DNA of 64,000 nt from Paenibacillus rhizosphaerae (GTDB lineage: Bacteria > Bacillota > Bacilli > Paenibacillales > Paenibacillaceae). A model generated the notes under the pieces. It was not told where the DNA came from. It did no database searches and saw nothing but the letters and a program-made list of their open reading frames with translations. The DNA lies in contig NZ_JACHXJ010000003.1 in NCBI RefSeq assembly GCF_014192015.1, forward strand, positions 606,581-670,580, written 5' to 3'. Positions 58,157 to 64,000 of this stretch are shown here, piece by piece (positions within the stretch are counted from its first letter, which is position 1; every line of letters begins with the position of its first letter). Both the position numbers and the translations under genes were made by a program.

Positions 58157-60523
58157 TTATTTAAGCTCAACCACCGTCACGCCGGTTCCGCCTTCGCCGT
58201 AATTTCCCAGACGGTAACTTTTAATATGCTTGTGCTTGCGGAGATATTCCGAGATTCCCTGTCTCAAAATTCCCGTGCCTTTCCCGTGAATCAGGTATAC
58301 TTGGCCGAGGTTGCCCAAAAACGCTTCATCGATAAAACGGTCGACTTCGATCAGCGCCTCTTCCAGATTCGCGCCCCGCAGATCCAGCTCGCTGCGGATG
58401 TTGTCATCCCGCGTGCGCTTGACCGTAGTCGCATGCCGCTGCACCTGCTTCTCGGCCGGTTTGTTCGCATTCACCAGCTCGAGGTCGTCCAGGCTGACCT
58501 TCATCTTCATAATGCCGAGCTGCACCACGGCCTCCTTTGCGCCTGACAGCTCCACGACATGGCCCTTCTGGTTCAGGCTGTAGACCATGACTTCATCACC
58601 GGGCTCAATCTGACGCGGCGCCTTGGCCTTCGGTTTGGCCGCTCCCTTCTTGCCCTGCTGCGGCTCAGCCTCATCCAGCTGCCGGCGGGCGGCGATCAGC
58701 TTATGCTCCTTGACCGAAGCCCCTTCCTCCTTGGCCAGCTGCCGCAGATCGGCGATAATCTGCTCCGCTTCGCGGCGGGCTTTGGCAATGACTTCCTTGG
58801 CTTCGGCCCGGGCCTTCTCGATCAGCCGGTCGCGCTGCTCCTCGAGCTTCTCGAGCTCCTGCTGGTGCCGGCTCCGGAGCTGCTCCATCTCCTGGCGCAG
58901 TTTCTCGGCCTTTTCGCGTTCGCTTTCGGCACCCAGCCGGTTTTCCTCCAGGGAGGCGATCATATGCTCAACGCGCTGATCCTCTTCTTTCACTTCCCCG
59001 CGGGCATAATCCAGGATCACCTGCGGAAGTCCAAGCCGCTCCGCAATCGCAAACGCGTTGCTTCGTCCCGGAACGCCGACGAGGAGCCGGTAAGTCGGAC
59101 TCAGCGTGTTCACGTCAAATTCCATACTGGCATTAATGACGCCTTTGCGTTCATAAGCGTAAGCTTTAAGTTCGCTGTAGTGGGTGGTAGCCACCATCCG
59201 GCAGCCCAGGCTGTGGATTTGTTCCAGAATGGAGATGGCGAGGGCCGAGCCTTCGGCCGGATCGGTCCCGGCTCCCACTTCGTCAAGCAGCACCAAACTC
59301 TTCGGCGTCATATGGTTCAAAATGCGGATAATATTGGTCATATGGCTGGAGAACGTACTCAGGCTCTGTTCGATGCTCTGCTCGTCTCCGATATCGGCAT
59401 AAATGGCGTCGAACACACAGAGCTGGCTTCCTTCCTCCGCGGGAACGAACAGACCGGACATCGCCATCAGGCTCAGCAATCCGATCGTCTTCAGCGTGAC
59501 GGTTTTACCGCCGGTATTCGGCCCGGTCACGATAATAGACGTATACGAGTTGCCCAGCTCCACGTCGATCGGCACAACCTTTTCCATGTCGATCAGCGGG
59601 TGGCGCCCCTTCTTCAGCTTCAAGTATCCACGGTCGTTCATTCTCGGCTGGCTGGCCTTCATGACATGCGCCAGACGTCCTTTGGCAAAAATAAAGTCGA
59701 GTTGTCCCAGCAAATCGATATCGAGCAAAAGAAGATCCGCTTGTTCCCCGACAAGCGCCGTGAGCTTTTGCAAAATAATTTCAATTTCACGTTCTTCCTT
59801 CATCCGGGTTTCGCGTAGCTTGTTGTTCATCGCCACGATCGATTCCGGCTCAATAAAGAGCGTCGCCCCGGAACCGGACTGATCATGCACAATCCCGCCA
59901 AAATAGGAACGGTATTCCGCTTTAACCGGAATGACAAACCGGTCCCCGCGGATCGTAATGAGCTGGTCCTGTAGCATTTTGGCCACGCTGGAGGAACGGA
60001 TCATCGAATCGAGCTTCTCCCGGATCCGCACCTCGCCGGATCTCAGCTCCCGACGTACCTGGGCAAGCCCCGGACTGGCGGAATCGAGCACTTCGGCGCT
60101 CTCGTCGATGCAGGCTTTAATGGCATCTTCCAGCGGCTTCTGCTCGGATAAATTTTCGCTGATCCCTTCCAGAAGGGGAATCGGCTCGTCCTCGTGAACA
60201 TTCGCGATGAACCGCTTGATCCGTCTCGAACCGTTCACGGTGTTGCCGATGGCCAGCAGCTCGTGCGGGCTCAAAGTGCCGCCGATTCTGGCGCGCTTCA
60301 ACGGAGCGGCAATGTCCGTGATGCCGCCGAAGGACGGATTTCCCTTCAGACGGTCTACGGTATACGCTTCGTCGGTTGCCTGAAGCAAACGCTTTACCGA
60401 CTCCAGATCGGTATCGGGCTTCAAGGTCTCGGCCGCCTCCCTCCCCATCGAGGTTTGGGTATAGGCAGCGCATTTATCTAAAATCTTGCGGTATTCGAGC
60501 GTATGCAAAATCTTGTCGTCCAA
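58157..60523 (-). CDS. mutS2: MutS2 endonuclease/ribosome-rescue ATPase
   Basis: The 788-residue protein has an N-terminal coiled region and the MutS-like ATPase (GPNTGGKTVTLKTIGLLSLM, near residues 331-350; DEVGAGTDPAEG). A long charged coiled coil (about 515-640) and a C-terminal Smr domain (about 705-788; LDLRGANLEEAL and YLIHGKGTG) follow. MutS2 removes branched DNA or acts in splitting collided ribosomes in B. subtilis. The start is TTG at 60523, 12 bases after AGGAG. Confidence 0.96.
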   Translation of the reverse strand: MDDKILHTLEYRKILDKCAAYTQTSMGREAAETLKPDTDLESVKRLLQATDEAYTVDRLKGNPSFGGITDIAAPLKRARIGGTLSPHELLAIGNTVNGSRRIKRFIANVHEDEPIPLLEGISENLSEQKPLEDAIKACIDESAEVLDSASPGLAQVRRELRSGEVRIREKLDSMIRSSSVAKMLQDQLITIRGDRFVIPVKAEYRSYFGGIVHDQSGSGATLFIEPESIVAMNNKLRETRMKEEREIEIILQKLTALVGEQADLLLLDIDLLGQLDFIFAKGRLAHVMKASQPRMNDRGYLKLKKGRHPLIDMEKVVPIDVELGNSYTSIIVTGPNTGGKTVTLKTIGLLSLMAMSGLFVPAEEGSQLCVFDAIYADIGDEQSIEQSLSTFSSHMTNIIRILNHMTPKSLVLLDEVGAGTDPAEGSALAISILEQIHSLGCRMVATTHYSELKAYAYERKGVINASMEFDVNTLSPTYRLLVGVPGRSNAFAIAERLGLPQVILDYARGEVKEEDQRVEHMIASLEENRLGAESEREKAEKLRQEMEQLRSRHQQELEKLEEQRDRLIEKARAEAKEVIAKARREAEQIIADLRQLAKEEGASVKEHKLIAARRQLDEAEPQQGKKGAAKPKAKAPRQIEPGDEVMVYSLNQKGHVVELSGAKEAVVQLGIMKMKVSLDDLELVNANKPAEKQVQRHATTVKRTRDDNIRSELDLRGANLEEALIEVDRFIDEAFLGNLGQVYLIHGKGTGILRQGISEYLRKHKHIKSYRLGNYGEGGTGVTVVELK

Positions 60524-60682
60524 CAGTATTCACTACTCCTCTCGTGCAATGCTTATATTATATACGAAATGTTTGCCGCTTCGCCATTTGCAGCGTTAAA
60601 TCATTCCATACATAACATGGCGAAAATTGAATACAATAAGGTTTGCATAACACAGTATTCATGTGTAAAGGAGGCCAGTTGC

Positions 60683-61036
60683 ATGCATTTTCTGGGTCAT
60701 GTCGTTCGCTTTATCGTGTCCGCCATCGTCCTGCTGATCGTAGGCTGGATCGTTCCCCAGTTTTCTGTCGGGGGATTCTGGAGCGCCCTGCTGCTCGCTT
60801 TGGTTATCGCTCTGCTGGGTTGGATTATTGAAGGAATCTTCGGCAAAAGGGTTACTCCCTTCGGACGCGGGATCGTCGGCTTCATCGTCAGTGCCCTCGT
60901 CATATACATCGCCCAATTTATTGTCAGCGGCGTTGAAGTCACCCTTCTTGGCGCCATTCTCGCCGCTCTCGTCATCGGTATTATCGACCTGTTTATCCCG
61001 GTGTCCGCGTTTAATGCCGGAAGGGACAAGCGGTAA
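60683..61036 (+). CDS. Phage-holin-4-superfamily membrane protein (YvlD-like)
   Basis: The 117-residue protein is almost fully hydrophobic with four predicted helices and short loops (EGIFGKRVTPFGRGIVGFIVSA). It belongs to the phage_holin_4 family, found as the chromosomal gene yvlD beside LiaF-like proteins in B. subtilis. It is not part of a prophage here. AAAGGAGG eight bases upstream sets the ATG at 60683. Confidence 0.87.
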   Translation: MHFLGHVVRFIVSAIVLLIVGWIVPQFSVGGFWSALLLALVIALLGWIIEGIFGKRVTPFGRGIVGFIVSALVIYIAQFIVSGVEVTLLGAILAALVIGIIDLFIPVSAFNAGRDKR

Positions 61037-61053
61037 GCCGTTTCCCGAATGAA

Positions 61054-61088
61054 AACCCCTGCCTAAGGACAGGGGTCTTTCCTTTTTT
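61054..61088. terminator. Terminator after the holin-like gene
   Basis: ACCCCTG pairs with CAGGGGT, then CTTTCCTTTTTT on the plus strand. It overlaps the end of the diguanylate cyclase gene on the other strand. Confidence 0.85.
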
Positions 61089-62202
61089 ATCCGGCATAAT
61101 CGGCTGCGTCTTCTCCCGCGGTCACCACTTTGTTTTTCCCCGTCCGTTTGGCCTGGTAGAGCGCCATGTCCGCTTTTCGAAATAATGACTCCTTGTCGTC
61201 CCCCTGCTGGAAATTGCAAAGTCCGATGCTCACCGTAACCGGCTTCACCGTATGCGGCAGAGCGGTTCGGGCAATCTCTTCACGCAGCTGTTCGGCCATG
61301 TCTTCTGCTTCTTCCAGTGTCTTATCCGCCATAATAATGGCAAATTCCTCTCCGCCGTATCGGGCGGCGAAATCATTCGGCGTCACCGTTGACATCACCT
61401 TCGAGGCAACCTCTTTCAGCACGACATCGCCCACTCGATGCCCGTAATTATCGTTGACCTTCTTAAAATTATCGATATCGATAATCGCCAGCTGCAGCGG
61501 AAGCTGATACTTCTCGCAGTGCTCGAGCAGAGCCTCCAGGTATTCGTGAAACGCCTTGTGATTGTATAACCCGGTCAGTGCATCGATTTTGAGCAGCTTG
61601 TCCGATATCGTTCTTTCCACCAGGAGCTGCTGCTCCGATTTCATGACCGATTCCAGATGGCGCATAAATTCCTTGACCCGGACCAAAATCGTATGTCCAA
61701 TCATTATGCTGACAATAAACACGCTTTGAATTTGGATGAATTCCTGAATGGGTTTCTGATAAAGGGAGCGTTCGGTGAGATAGATGAGACAGTAAAGGAG
61801 GATCGTTAACGTGCCAAAGCCATATAGCAGTTTGCGGTCAAAATAAACGACGGAAATGAGAACGGGCAGCAGGAGTGCCATCTGTGCCCCGTCCACGATC
61901 GGCTGAATGATGAAATAGAACAGGTAGGAGAGCAAAAATCCGCAGCCAACCACGACCTGCTTCCTGTATTTAGGTTCGAATCGCAGCCAGGTCTGTGCCG
62001 CCACCATGAGCAGCAAGATGCAGCCATCCGGGATGCCCAGACGCAGCCAATCCTCCGGCCCGCCCCCGGCGGTCACGAAAGGAATGCAGCCTAGCAGCAG
62101 CAGAACCGCCTCCGCCGCGAAAAACATCAGCGTCACAATCCAATAGGCGTTCAATATTTTGCGGTGCCATAAATCTTCCAAAATCAACTCCGTGCGATCC
62201 AT
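61087..62202 (-). CDS. Membrane diguanylate cyclase (GGDEF)
   Basis: The 371-residue enzyme has about six membrane helices (about 18-180) and a cytoplasmic GGDEF domain (about 195-360), with active-site sequence RYGGEEFAII. The usual inhibitory RxxD site, expected five residues earlier, is TPND here, so product inhibition may be weaker. It makes cyclic di-GMP from two GTP. The ATG at 62202 is 11 bases from AGGGGA. It has no obvious effector next to it. Confidence 0.92.
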   Translation of the reverse strand: MDRTELILEDLWHRKILNAYWIVTLMFFAAEAVLLLLGCIPFVTAGGGPEDWLRLGIPDGCILLLMVAAQTWLRFEPKYRKQVVVGCGFLLSYLFYFIIQPIVDGAQMALLLPVLISVVYFDRKLLYGFGTLTILLYCLIYLTERSLYQKPIQEFIQIQSVFIVSIMIGHTILVRVKEFMRHLESVMKSEQQLLVERTISDKLLKIDALTGLYNHKAFHEYLEALLEHCEKYQLPLQLAIIDIDNFKKVNDNYGHRVGDVVLKEVASKVMSTVTPNDFAARYGGEEFAIIMADKTLEEAEDMAEQLREEIARTALPHTVKPVTVSIGLCNFQQGDDKESLFRKADMALYQAKRTGKNKVVTAGEDAADYAG

Positions 62203-62458
62203 TGGAATGTCATTCCCCTAATCTTCTAAACAAGAATATTTGCGGGCTTCGTACATCGTCAATGCTCATTATATCTTAAACCCAAGATAAGTACTATCTT
62301 TTTTCCAGCCAATCCTTTTCCTGGGCATGTTCAATCCAGCAGTGCCGCGTTCACCAATTTTTCAAATGCGCCTCGCCCGGACATATCCAATTTAAGGTAT
62401 GATAAGGCTTGGAACCATGTTGAAATGATGAAGGTGTACATAAAAAGGAGGATCACAA

Positions 62459-62848
62459 GTGAAGAAGACCCTGGCTGTCGTCCTTTCCTGCGTGCTGCTT
62501 CTGGTGCTGGCTGCTTGCGGACAATCCAAGAGCGACGATTCCGCATCGAGCAGCGGAGTCACCGAAACCGGTGTAGCTCCGAGCGAGGAATTGGTGATCA
62601 AGGCGACAAACTATGCATTCGACCAAAAAGAGTATCATCTCAAAAAGGGCGTTCCCGTCAAAATTACGCTCGAAAACGACGAGGGAAACCACGGCGTTCT
62701 CATCCCGGATCTCGAGCTGCAGCTTGACGGCAAAAAGAAGTCCGCGGTCGTCACGCCGGAAAAAGCCGGCACGTTTGAAATGGCCTGCTCGGTGTTCTGC
62801 GGAGCGGGACATTCCGGCATGATTGCCAAAGTCATCGTGGAAGAATAA
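62459..62848 (+). CDS. CuA-type cupredoxin lipoprotein
   Basis: A 129-residue lipoprotein (signal MKKTLAVVLSCVLLLVLAAC) whose mature part is one cupredoxin domain. The end CSVFCGAGHSGM (about residues 110-121) has the C-x3-C-x3-H-x2-M pattern of the binuclear copper (CuA) centre of cytochrome oxidase subunit II, and NHGV (about 76-79) can supply the other histidine. The oxidase itself is not nearby. The start is GTG at 62459, seven bases after AAGGAGG. It should bind copper and pass electrons, or handle copper, at the outer membrane face. Confidence 0.87.
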   Translation: MKKTLAVVLSCVLLLVLAACGQSKSDDSASSSGVTETGVAPSEELVIKATNYAFDQKEYHLKKGVPVKITLENDEGNHGVLIPDLELQLDGKKKSAVVTPEKAGTFEMACSVFCGAGHSGMIAKVIVEE

Positions 62849-62875
62849 ACATAGCGGACTTGAACCAAAAAAGAT

Positions 62876-62945
62876 AAAATCCCCTCGAAGTATGCTTCAG
62901 GATGATGCATGATCCGTCCTGCCGCTTACTCCGAGGGGATTTTCA
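62876..62945. terminator. Bidirectional terminator
   Basis: ATCCCCTCG near 62879 pairs with CGAGGGGAT near 62932, with a T-run beyond (TTTTCATTT on the plus strand, ATTTTATC on the other). Confidence 0.8.
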
Positions 62946-62976
62946 TTTAGATGTAAACTGTGGATGGTTCAAGAAG

Positions 62977-64000
62977 TCAGCTCTGATCCTGTTCGATCAG
63001 CTCGATCCACTCGTTATATTCGGTCTGCAGCTTGGAATACTCGTCCTGAAGCAGACGGTACTCTTCCTCCAGCTTGCCGGTCTTCTCCAGCTGAATCTCA
63101 TGCTCTGCCTGAAGCAGGCGGTATTGATGCGTCACCAGCTCGAAGCTTTCGCCCACCTGGCGAAGCTCATCCGCGACCATCTCCTTCTCGCTTTGGATCC
63201 GGGTAAGCTGCTGCTCGCCGGCAGCGATCTGCTGCTGCCAAGCCTCAAGCTCTTCTTGCAGCTCCAGCTCACGGCTGCCCCAGACTTCCTGCTGGTCCAT
63301 CATATCCTTCAGCTTATCCTGATAAGACTGCATGGATTGCTCGGCACTGCGCAGTAGTCCGCGCAGCTCAGTCTCCCGGTCGGCCGCTTCATCCAGCTGC
63401 ATCGAAGCTTCCTCCAGCTTCTTCACCGCAGCATCTTTTTCCTCCAGCAGAAGCAGGTATTCGATTTCGGTATCCTCCTGGCGGCTCTGGGCTTCCTTCA
63501 CCTGGCGCTGCAGCTCCTCATACTGCCGCTGCAAGCCCTGATACTGCTGATTCAAGCTGTTGTACTGCTCGCGCTGCGCTTCGGTCTGGCTCCGCAGCTG
63601 TTCATTCTGCTCCTGAGCGGCCCGGTTCACCCGCTGCAGCTCTTCGTACTGAGCCTGAACGTCCTTGGCCTGAAGCTCCAACGCTTCAAACCGGGCTTCA
63701 GCTTGCTCCGTCTGCCGGCGCAAAGTGCCGTTGTCGCGGGCATATTCCTCGGACTGCAGCCGCAGGCTCCCGATCATTTCCCGGCTGTCCGCAAGCTGCT
63801 GCTCCAAGTCCGCAAGCTGCTCCGCTCTGGCGTCATGCGCCTGCTGCAGCTCCTGATACAGCTCCTGGTGGTCATCATATTCCATCCGCAGCTCGTGATA
63901 CTGCTCCTGCCGTTCTTCCAGCCGGAGCTGCAGCGTACGATTCTGCTCTTGATGGCCTTCGTTCTGCCGCTGCAAGGTCAAATATTGCTCTTCGAGGTCT
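62977..64000 (-). CDS. Coiled-coil protein, C-terminal part (cut by window edge)
   Basis: The reading frame runs from the window edge to the stop codon at 62977 without a convincing start. It is a single long coiled coil of 340 or more residues, rich in Q, E, L and R (repeats such as LRRQTEQAEARFEALELQ). It has no membrane segment or enzymatic motif. Such proteins can scaffold cell division, chromosome organisation or spore assembly, but the family cannot be named from this part. The TTG at 63981 is not taken as the start because the same coiled-coil pattern continues beyond it. Confidence 0.7.
   Translation of the reverse strand, partial: DLEEQYLTLQRQNEGHQEQNRTLQLRLEERQEQYHELRMEYDDHQELYQELQQAHDARAEQLADLEQQLADSREMIGSLRLQSEEYARDNGTLRRQTEQAEARFEALELQAKDVQAQYEELQRVNRAAQEQNEQLRSQTEAQREQYNSLNQQYQGLQRQYEELQRQVKEAQSRQEDTEIEYLLLLEEKDAAVKKLEEASMQLDEAADRETELRGLLRSAEQSMQSYQDKLKDMMDQQEVWGSRELELQEELEAWQQQIAAGEQQLTRIQSEKEMVADELRQVGESFELVTHQYRLLQAEHEIQLEKTGKLEEEYRLLQDEYSKLQTEYNEWIELIEQDQS

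Noticed and set aside
60683..61036. A prophage remnant suggested by the holin-like gene
   Set aside because: The phage_holin_4 family includes chromosomal membrane proteins such as YvlD; no other phage genes are nearby.
1..64000. CRISPR arrays, tRNA and rRNA genes, insertion sequences with transposases
   Set aside because: Scanned by eye on both strands; no regularly spaced repeats, cloverleaf-type tRNA ends, rRNA segments or transposase motifs were seen. A tool search would be needed to exclude degenerate remnants.

Overview
The window looks like a chromosomal segment of a moderately GC-rich, endospore-forming Firmicute of the Paenibacillaceae, most probably Paenibacillus. The evidence is a combination of Bacillus-type sporulation genes (PrkA, YtxC, CotF-like coat proteins, a Spo0E-like phosphatase, an AbrB/SpoVT-type regulator, a forespore-type promoter), strong AGGAGG ribosome binding sites with frequent TTG and GTG starts, T-box and SAM-I leaders, a LiaFSR system and futalosine-pathway menaquinone synthesis (MqnC). 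No rRNA, tRNA, CRISPR array, prophage or transposase gene was seen. Most genes are on the minus strand, and many transcription units end in a clear hairpin plus T-run.

Layout. 1-5 kb: the start of a sensor kinase with its OmpR-type regulator, a LacI regulator, a soluble globin-coupled chemotaxis-type sensor, a MerR/TipAS regulator and an Hsp33 chaperone. 5-13 kb: PrkA, a DUF2161 nuclease-like protein, a PLP aminotransferase, an orphan LuxR-type regulator, a two-gene membrane coiled-coil/phosphodiester-glycosidase operon, a 34-residue membrane protein and an AbrB-type regulator with a zinc ribbon. 13-20 kb: TrmL, SerC, a 161-bp palindromic repeat present twice, a beta-type glutamine synthetase with GlnR-like boxes, DAHP synthase and IspH. 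20-27 kb: HtrA followed by a two-component pair, then LiaF-LiaS-LiaR, and upstream of liaF a 58-residue internally repeated small protein behind a sigma-G-like promoter. 27-38 kb: a 3D-domain cell-wall protein, ThrS with T-box, YtxC, MqnC, the metA-metI-metC unit behind a SAM-I riboswitch, CorA and an HRDC-domain protein. 39-44 kb: an AT-rich xylose/xyloside block (XylR, GH43 xylosidase, GPH symporter, XylR operator) that looks imported. 44-54 kb: fructokinase, a 5'-3' exonuclease, two Gfo/Idh-type proteins, an ArsC/Spx-like protein, RluA, a cobalamin adenosyltransferase, a lipoprotein, a Spo0E-like protein, AlaT-AlaR and two coat-like proteins. 54-64 kb: an FAD oxidoreductase, an MFS transporter, a zinc-ribbon protein, a 26-residue membrane peptide, a DUF350 protein, MutS2, a holin-4-like protein, a diguanylate cyclase, a CuA-type lipoprotein and a truncated coiled-coil protein.

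Most of the segment is ordinary core chromosome: amino-acid biosynthesis (Ser, Gln, aromatic, Met, Ala), tRNA charging and modification, isoprenoid and menaquinone precursors, and envelope stress sensing. The less expected elements are the 58-residue repeat protein with a forespore promoter, two different families of short palindromic repeats (a 90-94 bp element with 18-bp terminal inverted repeats at two loci, and the 161-bp repeat), the beta-type GlnA under apparent GlnR control, a stand-alone CuA lipoprotein, a degenerate Gfo/Idh partner protein, and several leader or mini-ORFs. All family names rest on reading motifs by eye; no database search was run.
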